A stretch of DNA of 47,573 nt, from the NCBI GenBank assembly GCA_002371625.1, contig DFFV01000068.1:6143-53715 (forward strand), given 5' to 3'. Each line of letters opens with the position of its first letter. Position 1 is the first letter of the stretch. This document shows positions 14,443 to 23,204 of this stretch, in pieces. The DNA comes from Ruminococcus sp. UBA3767 (GTDB taxonomy: Bacteria > Bacillota > Clostridia > Oscillospirales > Ruminococcaceae). Made by a program: the position numbers and the translations under genes. The notes under the pieces were generated by a model. That model saw nothing but the letters and a program-made list of their open reading frames with translations. It searched no databases and was not told the DNA's origin.

Positions 14443-14697
14443 ATGAGTCCGCTTGAACTGATAAGGGAAAAGGTCACAAGACTGCGTGACAGTGATCCGC
14501 ATATCCATGTAAACGTTTCTATCACACGCCCTAAGGTGAAGATAGACAATGAGCCTGCCGAGATACTCGGCGTTTATCCGAATGTGTTCAGGCTCAGGGA
14601 TATGAGCAGTAAGGACGGCAAGTCCTATACTATAAAGTACTCCGATATCCTTACCGGGCAGATAGAGATAGTTGAGCTTGGCAAGCTGACAGGCTGA
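14443..14697 (+). CDS. veg: Veg-family protein
   Basis: 84 residues; AAAAGGAGG precedes the ATG. It matches the Veg (DUF1021) family of Firmicutes in size and in the block that runs V-x-x-x-R-P-K-V-x-x-x-x-x-x-x-E-I-L-G-x-Y-P-x-V-F (about 28-47), followed by a hydrophobic strand and S-Y-T-I-K-Y-S-D-I-L-T-G. In Bacillus subtilis Veg is a small, highly expressed protein linked to biofilm control. It ends in a strong terminator and is probably monocistronic, although read-through from the genes before it is possible. Confidence 0.8.
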   Translation: MSPLELIREKVTRLRDSDPHIHVNVSITRPKVKIDNEPAEILGVYPNVFRLRDMSSKDGKSYTIKYSDILTGQIEIVELGKLTG

Positions 14698-14709
14698 CAA
14701 CGATTGTAA

Positions 14710-14750
14710 CGGTACGCTTAGAAATTTATCTTAAGCGTACCGCTTTTTTT
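14710..14750 (+). terminator. terminator of veg
   Basis: CGGTACGCTTA (14710-14720) pairs with TAAGCGTACCG (14732-14742), followed by seven T residues. Confidence 0.92.
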
Positions 14751-14785
14751 GTGCAATTTTAAGTATAATTTTTTTTATTAAACTA

Positions 14786-14814
14786 TTGAAAAATGGTCAA
14801 CAATATGATATACT
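14786..14814 (+). promoter_or_regulatory. promoter of the 1475-residue surface protein
   Basis: TTGAAA (14786-14791) and TATACT (14809-14814), spacer 17, extended -10 TGA. The leader of about 60 bases holds a small GGTC-GTAA-GACC hairpin and a strong AAGGAGGAG site. Confidence 0.8.
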
Positions 14815-14880
14815 AACTGTGTATAGCGGTCGTAAGACCAAAATTGGTAAAGGGAAACAAATAAGGAGGAGAATAATTAA

Positions 14881-17800
14881 ATGAAAAAAAGGATAGTAGC
14901 AGCGGTAATGGCGCTGCTGATGGTCGCTTCCTCAATGCCTATGGCTGAGATGTCACAGCTGGTGCCTGATTTTGGTATCAGTGCATCTGCAGCAATGCAG
15001 TCAGGAACAGTTGAGGTCAACGGCTTCAAGATCAATTACACTGCAGGACAGACTGAAAAAAACAATGAGAACGAAACCAAGGAGTATCTCAAAATAACTG
15101 TTCCTCCTGCATACTTCATTTCAGATGATAACTATTCATCGATAACTATCGATACAACTGCGATCAAGAATGCGCTTACCAAGGCAGGCGTTACAGCAGG
15201 ACCCAACGGAGTTATCCTTGATTGCAGATTCGGCGCAAGCGGCAGCCCCGTACAAGGTTCACTTGCCCATGTCGAGATAAGCGGCTCGGATAAATTCGTT
15301 ACCAAGCTGGGCGATGGTATGTTCCAGGGATGTTCTGTGCTCCAGACAGTAACACTGAACAACACTGTAACCGAGATCGGTAAGAATGTGTTCGCAGGCT
15401 GTAAGTATTTCGTGGGAACACGTAATAATAACAATATAATGAAGCTGAACAACGTTACCGAGATAGCAGCAAGTGCGTTCCAGAACTGCACAGAGCTTAT
15501 GGGAGTGGATCTGTCAAACAATAAGCTGGACAGCATAGGCGACAGTGCGTTCAGCGGCTGCACAAAGATCAAAGAGATAAGCATACCTGCGGCTACAAGA
15601 TTCATGGGCAACAATGTGTTCACTAATGATTCTGCACTTGAAAAGGTCACCTTTGCAGCAAAGTCTGTACTCAAGAGAGTCGGCAACAGCGTGTTCCAGA
15701 GCTGCAGTGCACTCAGCAAGGTGTATTTCGGCACGGTGGAGAATACACTTCCTTCATCACTCGTAGAAGCAGGAACATCAATGTTCTCGGGATGTAAAAC
15801 TATCCAGACATTCAGGATCCCCAAAGGACTGAAGTATATATCCGATATGATGTTCCAGAATTGCTCGGCACTCAATAAGGTAACATTTGAGAATGGAAGC
15901 GTTTGTAAGTGGGTAGGAATGTCAGCATTTGAAAACTGTACATCACTTACGGATATTACAGTTGCAGACAGTGTTAAAGGACTCGGCGCAAGTTCATTCA
16001 AGGGCTGTAGGGTGCTCAAGAACTGCGTGCTGCCTGACGGACTTGTGTATCTTTCTACATACAAGAACAACAGCTACAGAAACTATGTTGATACACCGGA
16101 TCTTGATCCTTATGTCGGAATAGACAGATATGATAAGAGCGATGATAACAGCTATAACGGAGATACAGCCGGAGGAGCATTCGCAGGCTGTGAAGTTCTT
16201 TCTATCAGCACTAAGTCTAAAAAGGCTGCTTCAAACCAGATAATCATTCCAAGCAAGGTCATCTATATCCCTCAGCAGACATTCTATGCGTGCACGGGTA
16301 TCACATCTGTTGATATGAGCGGTGTAAAGGATATCGGTAAGGCTGCATTCCAGAGCTGCATCAAGCTGCCAAAGGTTACAGTTCCCGATGCTGTAAGGAT
16401 CATCAGACCAAGCGTGTTCCAGGGCTGCTCAGCACTCAAGAGCGTAGTTTATTCAAAGAACCTGCTGTGGATCTATACACAGGCGTTCAAGGATTGTAAG
16501 GTGCTTTCTCAGGCTACACCAAGCAATTCAACGGCTATGACCAATACTATCATAGTTCCGTCAACACTTAACGGTATAGATAAGGAAGCGTTCGCTAACT
16601 GCGTTACATTCAAGTACCTCAATATCCTCGGCGGAGATAACAACGATAAGTTCGCAACCGTTGGTGAAAAGGCATTCCAGGGCTGTACCTCACTTGAGGG
16701 CTCGACCACAAACGGTACCTCCAGCGAAGAGCTGAAGTTCCCTAAGGGCTATGTAGTTGTTCAGAATAATACATTTGAAAAGTGCAACAAACTCAAATCA
16801 GTCAAGTTCGCAGGAAATGTATCATCAGTCGGTGACTATGCGTTCGCAAACTGCTCGGCTCTTAATAAGGTTGTTATGAACCCGACAATAACACAGCTGG
16901 GCAACTACGCTTTCCAGAACTGCACGAGCCTCAAGGATCTGCCTGTTACCGCTGCCGGAAAAACAGCTGTTACTCAGCTCCAGGATATCAAGAACTATAC
17001 ATTCGATGGCTGTACAGCACTTTCGACTGTTGATATATCAGAAGCTAAGAAGATAACTGCTATCGGCAAAAATGCGTTCAGCAGATGTACAGGACTCAAA
17101 AAGGTAGTTCTCCCGTCAAACGGCGCTGTTGCAACTATCGACGATAACGCATTCCAGAACGATACGGCACTTGCACTTATAGCTCCTTCAAAAACAGCTA
17201 CAAAGAGCTCGCTGCCTAACAGCATTTCAAAGATCGGTTCAAACGCTTTTGCAAATACCGCACTTACCGAAATGACTATCGTTAAGCCAAAGAATGCAAG
17301 CGAGCATAACGACCTGGGCACAGGCGTGTTCTCAAATTGCACCAAGCTGACAACTGTCGATTTGTCAGGCTCGAACGCTATCGAGGTACCAAAGAGCATG
17401 TTTATGGCCGATAAGGTGCTTACAAGCATAAAGCTCCCGACAACAGTTGAAACTATCGCAGAGTCTGCATTTGACGGATGCGAAAAGCTCAGCACGATAA
17501 ACAGCACGACCAAGGGCGAGGCTAAACTGCCCGCAAGTGTAAAGACTATCGGCAACTATGCTTTCAAAAATAACCACTGCATCTCGAGAATGGTGATACC
17601 TGCCGCAACAGATAACATCAGCCTCAGCGCATGGGACTTCAACCTTACATATAAGCAGGAGGATCTTGACAGCGGAAAGTATAATCCTCTCAAGGAATTT
17701 GTTGTTGACAGCAAAAATGCTGATTATATGAGCAAAAACGGCGTTCTTTACAGCAAGGACGGCTCGCAGCTGTTTATTTATCCTGTAATGAAGGCCGGCA

Positions 17801-19308
17801 AGTCATTCACAGTTCCTTCATCGGTAACAAGCATCACTCAGAGCGCTTTCTCATCCAACAATATTCTTGAAACTGTAACAATGCCTACCAATCTGAAAAA
17901 CATAGATAAGTTTGCATTCAACAGATGCGAGAACCTCAAGTCGATCTCGTTCGGCAATAACAAGACCGTTCAGTTCGATACCAACGCTTTCAGCGGACTC
18001 AAGACCAATCCTAAGCTCGTGTTCTACGCAGCAAAGGGCTCAACAGCCGAAAGCTACGCTAATGCTAATTCAAATTACATCACATTCGTTGATAACAATA
18101 TGCAGGCTGTAAAGGTAGTTGTTAAGCAGGGATCAAGCATCTCAATGGCTAAAAACACCTCAACTGTTCTTGAAGCTCAGCCGCTTACAGCTAATGGCGA
18201 AGTAACGACCGACGTTCTCACATGGACTTCAAGCGACAGCACGATAGCTTCTGTTGATAACTCGGGTAGAGTCACTGCAAGAGGCAATGACGGCGTTGCA
18301 ACACTTACCGTAAAGACAGCTAACGGATATACCGCTACCGTAACGGTCGAGGTCGGCGATAAGATAACACGCTTTGCCGGTGCAGGCAGATATGATACAG
18401 CTGCCAAGATCTCTCAGGGCGCATTCAAGGAGAATACAAAGTATGTCGTTCTCGCTTACGGCATGAATTCAGCCGATGCACTCGCAGGCGTTTCACTTGC
18501 AAAGGCGCTTAACGCTCCTATCCTTCTTACAAATAAGGATGAGCTGCCTCAGGAAACTATAAACGAGATAAAGAGACTTAAAGCTACCAACGTTATCATA
18601 CTTGGCGGTACAGGCGCTATAAGTGAAAAGGTAGAAAGCGCTCTCAAAAACAAAGCAGGTATAGGTGCCGCTAATATTGAGCGTATCGCAGGATCATCAC
18701 GTTTCGGCACAGCAACAGCTGTTGCAAACAAGCTGGAAGAGCTGAACGAAGGCAAGCCAACCGAGGTATTCTTCGTTTACGCATATAACTATGCTGATGC
18801 ACTCTCCGTAAGTACAGTTGCAGCCGTAAAGGGCGCACCGATCATCTACCTTGCTACAAAAGGAAGCATCGATGCAGATACAGCTGCTTATCTCAAGTCA
18901 ATAAAGGGCAGCGTTAAAAAGGCTTATGTAGTAGGCGGAGAAGGCGTTATCAGCGACGCTATGATGAAGTCGGCAGCATCTGCTATCGGACTTTCAGCAG
19001 GAAGCACTGTTGAGAGAGTCGCAGGCGCTAACAGATATCTTACCTGTAAGGCAGTAAACGAGAAGTTTGCAGACGTTCTTTCGGGCACAGCTCTGTGCAT
19101 CGCAAAGGGACTTGACTTCCCTGATGCACTTGCAGGCGGCGTTTACGCAGCTATGAAGAACGCTCCTCTGTTCCTTGCAGACGGAAACAAACTCACTAAT
19201 GAACAGACCGAGTACCTCAAGAACAAGAAGGCAACCAAGTTCTATGTATTCGGCGGAACAGGTGCAGTTTCTGATACACTTGTGGCTGTCATAAGCAACG
19301 TCAGATAA
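14881..19308 (+). CDS. large BspA-like LRR surface protein with Ig-like domain and three cell-wall-binding-2 repeats
   Basis: 1475 residues, the largest gene here. A signal peptide (MKKRIVAAVMALLMVASS...) ends near residue 38. Residues about 60-1070 are a long array of BspA-type LRR_5 units with the repeated 'A-F-x-x-C-x-x-L' signature. Residues about 1075-1160 form a Big_2-type Ig-like domain (T-W-T-S-S-D-S-T-I-A-S-V-D). Residues about 1162-1475 hold three cell-wall-binding-2 repeats, which anchor proteins to the wall. Promoter and ribosome site are strong and codon use favours the forms seen in the MsmX gene, which suggests high expression. The likely role is an abundant surface adhesin or layer protein binding host or plant material; the ligand is unknown. 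It is monocistronic with its own terminator. Confidence 0.92.
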   Translation: MKKRIVAAVMALLMVASSMPMAEMSQLVPDFGISASAAMQSGTVEVNGFKINYTAGQTEKNNENETKEYLKITVPPAYFISDDNYSSITIDTTAIKNALTKAGVTAGPNGVILDCRFGASGSPVQGSLAHVEISGSDKFVTKLGDGMFQGCSVLQTVTLNNTVTEIGKNVFAGCKYFVGTRNNNNIMKLNNVTEIAASAFQNCTELMGVDLSNNKLDSIGDSAFSGCTKIKEISIPAATRFMGNNVFTNDSALEKVTFAAKSVLKRVGNSVFQSCSALSKVYFGTVENTLPSSLVEAGTSMFSGCKTIQTFRIPKGLKYISDMMFQNCSALNKVTFENGSVCKWVGMSAFENCTSLTDITVADSVKGLGASSFKGCRVLKNCVLPDGLVYLSTYKNNSYRNYVDTPDLDPYVGIDRYDKSDDNSYNGDTAGGAFAGCEVLSISTKSKKAASNQIIIPSKVIYIPQQTFYACTGITSVDMSGVKDIGKAAFQSCIKLPKVTVPDAVRIIRPSVFQGCSALKSVVYSKNLLWIYTQAFKDCKVLSQATPSNSTAMTNTIIVPSTLNGIDKEAFANCVTFKYLNILGGDNNDKFATVGEKAFQGCTSLEGSTTNGTSSEELKFPKGYVVVQNNTFEKCNKLKSVKFAGNVSSVGDYAFANCSALNKVVMNPTITQLGNYAFQNCTSLKDLPVTAAGKTAVTQLQDIKNYTFDGCTALSTVDISEAKKITAIGKNAFSRCTGLKKVVLPSNGAVATIDDNAFQNDTALALIAPSKTATKSSLPNSISKIGSNAFANTALTEMTIVKPKNASEHNDLGTGVFSNCTKLTTVDLSGSNAIEVPKSMFMADKVLTSIKLPTTVETIAESAFDGCEKLSTINSTTKGEAKLPASVKTIGNYAFKNNHCISRMVIPAATDNISLSAWDFNLTYKQEDLDSGKYNPLKEFVVDSKNADYMSKNGVLYSKDGSQLFIYPVMKAGKSFTVPSSVTSITQSAFSSNNILETVTMPTNLKNIDKFAFNRCENLKSISFGNNKTVQFDTNAFSGLKTNPKLVFYAAKGSTAESYANANSNYITFVDNNMQAVKVVVKQGSSISMAKNTSTVLEAQPLTANGEVTTDVLTWTSSDSTIASVDNSGRVTARGNDGVATLTVKTANGYTATVTVEVGDKITRFAGAGRYDTAAKISQGAFKENTKYVVLAYGMNSADALAGVSLAKALNAPILLTNKDELPQETINEIKRLKATNVIILGGTGAISEKVESALKNKAGIGAANIERIAGSSRFGTATAVANKLEELNEGKPTEVFFVYAYNYADALSVSTVAAVKGAPIIYLATKGSIDADTAAYLKSIKGSVKKAYVVGGEGVISDAMMKSAASAIGLSAGSTVERVAGANRYLTCKAVNEKFADVLSGTALCIAKGLDFPDALAGGVYAAMKNAPLFLADGNKLTNEQTEYLKNKKATKFYVFGGTGAVSDTLVAVISNVR

Positions 19309-19326
19309 TTCGGAAATATAACATCA

Positions 19327-19359
19327 AACACCGTAGGTATTATGCCTGCGGTGTTTTTT
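19327..19359 (+). terminator. terminator of the 1475-residue surface protein
   Basis: CACCGTAGG pairs with CCTGCGGTG (19329-19353) and is followed by six T residues. Confidence 0.9.
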
Positions 19360-19373
19360 GCTGCATATAACAA

Positions 19374-19413
19374 AAGATCCGCAGGCAACATAAGTCTGCG
19401 GATCTTGTTTTTA
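19374..19413. terminator. second terminator between convergent genes, serving trpB as well
   Basis: AAGATCCGCAG (19374-19384) pairs with CTGCGGATCTT (19396-19406). T-rich sequence follows on the plus strand; on the minus strand the flank is less T-rich, but the stem is the only one downstream of trpB. Confidence 0.75.
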
Positions 19414-19444
19414 TTATTATGGAAGGGAAATTATTAACGGGGGA

Positions 19445-20815
19445 TCAGTCTACCTTTGGCATCTTTGCAACGCTTGCAGCTATCTCCTCATCTGTCGGGA
19501 TATAGTCGCTCATTTCACCGTCGTTGTACTTCTGGTAAGCGTACATATCAAAGTAGCCTGTACCTGTAAGACCGAACAGTATCGTCTTTTCTTCGCCTGT
19601 TTCCTTGCACTTGAGAGCCTCGTCGATAGCGACCTTGATAGCGTGGCTGCTCTCCGGAGCGGGAAGTATGCCCTCGGTCCTTGCAAATTTCTCGGCAGCC
19701 TCAAATACACTTGTCTGCTCAACAGAGCGTGCTTCCATCAGTCCGTCTGCATAAAGCTGTGAAAGAACGCTGCTCATGCCGTGGTAACGCAGTCCGCCTG
19801 CGTGGTTGGGTGAAGGCATGAAAGTGCTTCCCAGGGTGTACATTTTAGCCAGCGGGCAAACAGCACCCGTGTCGCAGAAATCGTAGCCGTAAGTTCCTCT
19901 TGTGAGTGAAGGGCATGAAGCAGGCTCAACAGCGATTATCTGATAGTCTGCCTCACCTCTGAGCTTTTCGCCCATAAACGGCGAGATAAGTCCGCCCAGG
20001 TTGGAACCGCCGCCTGCGCAGCCGATTATCATATCGGGCTTGATGCCGTATTTGTCCATAGCAGTCTTTGTTTCAAGACCTATAACAGTCTGGTGCAGAA
20101 GTACCTGAGAAAGCACCGAGCCCAGCACATATCTGTAACCCTCCTGTGAGGTCGCAGCCTCAACAGCCTCGGAGATAGCGCAGCCGAGTGAACCGTTTGT
20201 TCCCGGGAATTCAGCATTTATCTTTCTTCCCACGTTTGTGGTCATCGAAGGCGATGGTGTTACATTTGCACCGTATGTGCGCATAACTTCACGCCTGAAG
20301 GGCTTCTGCTCGTATGATACCTTTACCATGTATACCTGGCAGTCAAGTCCCAGGTATGCGCAAGCCATTGAAAGCGCTGTGCCCCACTGACCTGCTCCTG
20401 TTTCGGTGGTAACTCCCTTGAGCCCCTGCTTTTTAGCGTAGTAAGCCTGAGCGATAGCGCTGTTGAGCTTATGGCTGCCCGATGTGTTGTTGCCCTCGAA
20501 TTTGTAGTATATCTTGGCAGGTGTGCCCAGAGCTTTTTCAAGGCAGTATGCCCTTACCAGCGGAGAAGGTCTGTACATCTTGTAGAAATCCAGTATCTCC
20601 TGCGGAATGTCGATATAAGGCGTGGTGTCGTCAAGCTCCTGCTTTGCAAGCTCTGTGCAGAAAACATGGCTCAGCTCCTCGATCGTACATGGCTTGTGTG
20701 TAGCCGGGTTTATCAGCGGAGCAGGCTTGTTTTTCATGTCTGCACGCACGTTGTACCACTGCTTTGGCATCTCGTTTTCTTCAAGATAGATCTTGTAAGG
20801 TATTTTTTCGCTCAT
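19445..20815 (-). CDS. trpB: tryptophan synthase beta chain, TrpB2 type
   Basis: 456 residues. The start at 20815 is chosen because AAAGGA lies eight bases upstream; the frame stays open into the T-box leader. The enzyme is PLP-dependent and joins indole and serine to give tryptophan. The PLP lysine lies in N-T-S-G-S-H-K-L-N-S-A, and the phosphate loop is G-C-A-G-G-G-S-N. The extended N-terminus (Y-L-x-E-x-E-M-P-K-x-W-Y-N) and length mark the TrpB2 subgroup, which lacks the classic contact surface for TrpA. No other trp gene is nearby, so it probably salvages free indole. A Trp T-box leader controls it, so it should be expressed when charged tRNA-Trp is scarce. Confidence 0.92.
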   Translation of the reverse strand: MSEKIPYKIYLEENEMPKQWYNVRADMKNKPAPLINPATHKPCTIEELSHVFCTELAKQELDDTTPYIDIPQEILDFYKMYRPSPLVRAYCLEKALGTPAKIYYKFEGNNTSGSHKLNSAIAQAYYAKKQGLKGVTTETGAGQWGTALSMACAYLGLDCQVYMVKVSYEQKPFRREVMRTYGANVTPSPSMTTNVGRKINAEFPGTNGSLGCAISEAVEAATSQEGYRYVLGSVLSQVLLHQTVIGLETKTAMDKYGIKPDMIIGCAGGGSNLGGLISPFMGEKLRGEADYQIIAVEPASCPSLTRGTYGYDFCDTGAVCPLAKMYTLGSTFMPSPNHAGGLRYHGMSSVLSQLYADGLMEARSVEQTSVFEAAEKFARTEGILPAPESSHAIKVAIDEALKCKETGEEKTILFGLTGTGYFDMYAYQKYNDGEMSDYIPTDEEIAASVAKMPKVD

Positions 20816-20850
20816 AATACTCATCCTTTCTGTATTTTGCGGCACATAAA

Positions 20851-20884
20851 AACAAAAAACCTGCCCCATTCACAATGGGACAGG
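20851..20884 (-). terminator. T-box attenuator terminator before trpB
   Basis: On the minus strand CCTGTCCCATT pairs with AATGGGGCAGG (one G-U pair) and a T-run follows. It lies just after the T-box motif, so it is the regulated terminator. Confidence 0.88.
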
Positions 20885-21127
20885 ATATCATTCATTCCTG
20901 CTGTGCCACCCATGATCAGCTTTCGCTGCTGTTGACGTACCATCATACGCCGCACCCTTAACGCAGGTTCTACGTCTCGCCTAATCGGGTAGCAACCCTT
21001 TCGGTCCGCCCTCACGAGTCCATTCTCAATATGTCCGCATACCGTGATCTCACCGCCCACGGCTCTCTTTGAAACGGGTGCATAAAGTTACTTACTCTCG
21101 CTCAATGGTTTGTGGCTTTTATTTACG
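20851..21127 (-). promoter_or_regulatory. T-box riboswitch leader, Trp specifier
   Basis: The minus strand carries the T-box core GGGTGGCACAG (20901-20911), which binds the tRNA acceptor end, followed by the terminator at 20851-20884. In the stem I region the sequence GAATGGAC offers TGG (21020-21022) as the tryptophan specifier codon, which agrees with the trpB gene downstream. Uncharged tRNA-Trp would favour the antiterminator. The gene-free interval 20816-21185 is thus explained. Confidence 0.88.
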
Positions 21128-21133
21128 ATTATG

Positions 21134-21162
21134 ATAATAGCACATCTCGTTTGATTTGTCAA
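21134..21162 (-). promoter_or_regulatory. promoter of the trpB T-box leader
   Basis: On the minus strand TTGACA (21157-21162) and TATTAT (21134-21139), spacer 17, extended -10 TGC. Confidence 0.85.
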
Positions 21163-21185
21163 GCACTTTTTCAAAAAATCTTTTC

Positions 21186-21755
21186 TCAGTCCTCGGGCAG
21201 CCTGCCGTGATCGTTCCATTCACCGTACATCCTGCCGTTCCTTGTTTCCTTTATAAGCCGCTCCAGAGCTTTTTCGTAGCCCTCACGGTCACGCTTTCTC
21301 ATTGCCGCAAGATTGTATGCCCTGACTCTCTGGTACAGCTTTGGAAAGCTTCTGAACCTGCTCCACACCCGAGCCTTTTTAAGCTGCCCGGCTATCTCCT
21401 CGTCTATCTGAAAGCTCTGCTTCCTCATTTCGGGCAGCACCTTTTCTCCATGCTCTGTCATAAGTCCCAGTGCCTGCAGCCGCCTTACACGCTGCTTGTT
21501 GAGCTCTGTCCAGGGGCTGTTCTTTTTCCTCGGTGAAAACCGCTGCATCCGCCGCCCGTCGATTATCCCCAGCGTGCTGTCTATCCACCCGAAGCAAAGC
21601 GCCTCTTCAACAGCGTCTAAATACCACAGCTGCTTATCGTCTGTCGGTCTGCCTTTTTTCACCTGCACCCAGCATTCCTTTTCGCTCGTGCAGTTTTCGC
21701 TCAGCCATTTGCGAAATTCCTGCCGTGTGCTTATCTCAAGTATGTTTTCCGCCAT
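21186..21755 (-). CDS. YdeI/OmdA-family protein
   Basis: 189 residues. The pattern W-L-x-x-N-x-x-x-x-x-E-C-W-V, Y-L-D-A-V-E-E-A-L-C-F-G-W-I-D and R-F-S-P-R-K-K-N-S-P-W-T belongs to the YdeI family, whose C-terminal helical part is named OmdA or 'bacteriocin-protection' in domain databases. Its molecular function is not settled. The start is seven bases after the anti-sigma stop with only a weak AGGA site, so it is probably translated through coupling in the sigma/anti-sigma transcript. Its stop is close to the trpB promoter and I see no separate terminator. Confidence 0.82.
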   Translation of the reverse strand: MAENILEISTRQEFRKWLSENCTSEKECWVQVKKGRPTDDKQLWYLDAVEEALCFGWIDSTLGIIDGRRMQRFSPRKKNSPWTELNKQRVRRLQALGLMTEHGEKVLPEMRKQSFQIDEEIAGQLKKARVWSRFRSFPKLYQRVRAYNLAAMRKRDREGYEKALERLIKETRNGRMYGEWNDHGRLPED

Positions 21756-21762
21756 TTTGTTG

Positions 21763-22425
21763 TTATCCTATCTCTATCGTTTCGCTTGCGCCGTTTTGGT
21801 AAGTTATAACGCAGCTTAGCGTTTCTGCGTTTTCGCTGTTGTACTTAAAGCTGTAATCCTCAACATCGCCCGAGGCTTTCAGCTTCTTCAGCAAAGCCTC
21901 CAGCATATCCTTTCTGCCGTTTGTGTCAGCTGTGATATAACCCTTTGATACCGTCAGCTTTTTCACCTCTGTCCTTGCCGAAGTAAGCTCCTGTGTTTTT
22001 TCCTTGTCCCGTATCATAGCATTATCCGTTTCGGGCACGGCTTTGTTGGCAGTTCTTTTCTCATCAGCGGCAGCTTCCTTGTTATCGCCTGCAATGTCCT
22101 CTGTCTTGTATCCATCTGCGCTCTTTGCGCCATTGCTGTCGGCGCTTTTCCCGCTGAACGAGCTTTCCTGCGCTTTGTTATCGGTCTTTATGTCCTTGTT
22201 CATAACATTTGCAAATATCACCGCACCTGCCAGCACCAGCACCAGCGAAGCCGCAGCAGCGATGTATCTTATCTTTGAGTTCTTTTTGTGCGTGATAGCC
22301 TGAGTTCTTGTCTGCTCAGCCTGTCTGTTGTCTATCTCTCCCTCTATCCTTGCCCACAGTCTTTCCATGTCCGGTGAGGACTGCTGAACATGACTGTTGT
22401 AGCTTTTCTGTATTCTGTTAGCCAT
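21763..22425 (-). CDS. membrane anti-sigma factor partner of the ECF sigma
   Basis: 220 residues. A cytosolic N-terminal part of about 50 residues (with L-W-A-R-I-E-G-E-I) comes before one membrane helix (about 52-74, Y-I-A-A-A-A-S-L-V-L-V-L-A-G), followed by a Lys/Asp/Glu/Ala-rich outside linker and a small outside domain ending in S-C-V-I-T-Y-Q-N-G. No zinc-binding anti-sigma HxxxCxxC motif is seen, so assignment rests mainly on position: its ATG overlaps the end of the ECF sigma gene by eight bases, the usual arrangement for sigma/anti-sigma pairs. It should hold the sigma factor at the membrane until an outside signal releases it; the signal is unknown. Confidence 0.75.
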   Translation of the reverse strand: MANRIQKSYNSHVQQSSPDMERLWARIEGEIDNRQAEQTRTQAITHKKNSKIRYIAAAASLVLVLAGAVIFANVMNKDIKTDNKAQESSFSGKSADSNGAKSADGYKTEDIAGDNKEAAADEKRTANKAVPETDNAMIRDKEKTQELTSARTEVKKLTVSKGYITADTNGRKDMLEALLKKLKASGDVEDYSFKYNSENAETLSCVITYQNGASETIEIG

Positions 22426-22969
22426 ACCCTGAGTCCTCCTCGTAAGTTTTTTTCAGCTTTTCTATCGCCGTCCGGTAGTTCCATGCCACCGTTCCCATAG
22501 GCATTTCAAGCGCCTCGCTTATCTCTTTCAGCGTCATCTGCATACCTATATGCATATCAACTATCTGCCGCTGCCTGGGGTTAAGTGCCGAAAGTGCCTG
22601 CGCAAAGTTTATATGCGCCGAAACATCTTCCTCAACATTCTGCCCGTCAGCGACTGTCATCTCTTTTTCGTCGTCATCTATGTCAAAGCTCTGCCGTCTG
22701 CTTTTCCGCAGAAAGTCAAGCGCAATATTTCTTGCCATCACCGTCAGGTAGCGTTTGTGCCCGTTGCCTTTGCGGTATTGTGAAGCCGTATCCCACAGCT
22801 TCAAAAACAGGTCGGCAGTCAGATCTTCGGCATCGTGGGGATTTTTAACGATGCCTTCGATGACCGTGTAAAGCTGTTTTGCGTAAGCATCGTATATAGC
22901 CTTCAGTCCGTTCCTGTCACCACGAACGATCATTTCCGCCGCCATATCAAATTCACGGTCGGTCATCAT
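22418..22969 (-). CDS. ECF-type RNA polymerase sigma factor
   Basis: 183 residues. Region 2 spans about 20-95 (N-P-H-D-A-E-D-L-T-A-D-L-F-L-K-L-W is the core-binding part) and region 4 spans about 125-178 (L-N-P-R-Q-R-Q-I-V-D-M-H and an HTH, M-T-L-K-E-I-S-E-A-L). Regions 1 and 3 are absent, which defines the ECF group. GGGGG lies before two adjacent ATGs; the second, at 22966, has the better spacing and may be the true start. The gene is read from a housekeeping-type promoter at 23105-23133, and I see no obvious ECF-type autoregulated promoter. It forms an operon with its likely anti-sigma and the YdeI-like gene. Confidence 0.9.
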   Translation of the reverse strand: MMTDREFDMAAEMIVRGDRNGLKAIYDAYAKQLYTVIEGIVKNPHDAEDLTADLFLKLWDTASQYRKGNGHKRYLTVMARNIALDFLRKSRRQSFDIDDDEKEMTVADGQNVEEDVSAHINFAQALSALNPRQRQIVDMHIGMQMTLKEISEALEMPMGTVAWNYRTAIEKLKKTYEEDSGYG

Positions 22970-23104
22970 TATCCCCCTTTGTTATTTAATATACGTTTTA
23001 AGGCGCACAATTTTACTGTGTCATTTTTCACAAACTTTCGCCTGCCGTTTTGTGCGATGTGTGAAAAGCGCTGACCTTTCGCCCGTTTACTTTTCGATAA
23101 TTAG

Positions 23105-23133
23105 ATTATACAACATAAGCACCCGTATTGCAA
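23105..23133 (-). promoter_or_regulatory. promoter of the ECF sigma operon
   Basis: On the minus strand TTGCAA (23128-23133) and TATAAT (23105-23110), spacer 17. It lies just beyond the proS terminator and gives a leader of about 130 bases. Confidence 0.75.
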
Positions 23134-23161
23134 GTGTGTGGGCGGCAAATGGAAAATAAAA

Positions 23162-23190
23162 AGCGGAGACTCGTTTTGCGAGCCTCCGCT
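23162..23190 (-). terminator. terminator of proS
   Basis: On the minus strand AGCGGAGGCTCG pairs with CGAGTCTCCGCT (one G-U pair) and is followed by TTTTTATTTT. Confidence 0.9.
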
Positions 23191-23204
23191 GTATGTTGTT
23201 CATA

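Noticed and set aside
15132..16070. 312-codon minus-strand open frame within the 1475-residue surface protein gene
   Set aside because: It is an antisense shadow of a repeat-rich gene with strong start signals and domains on the plus strand; no ribosome site or recognisable domain on the minus strand.
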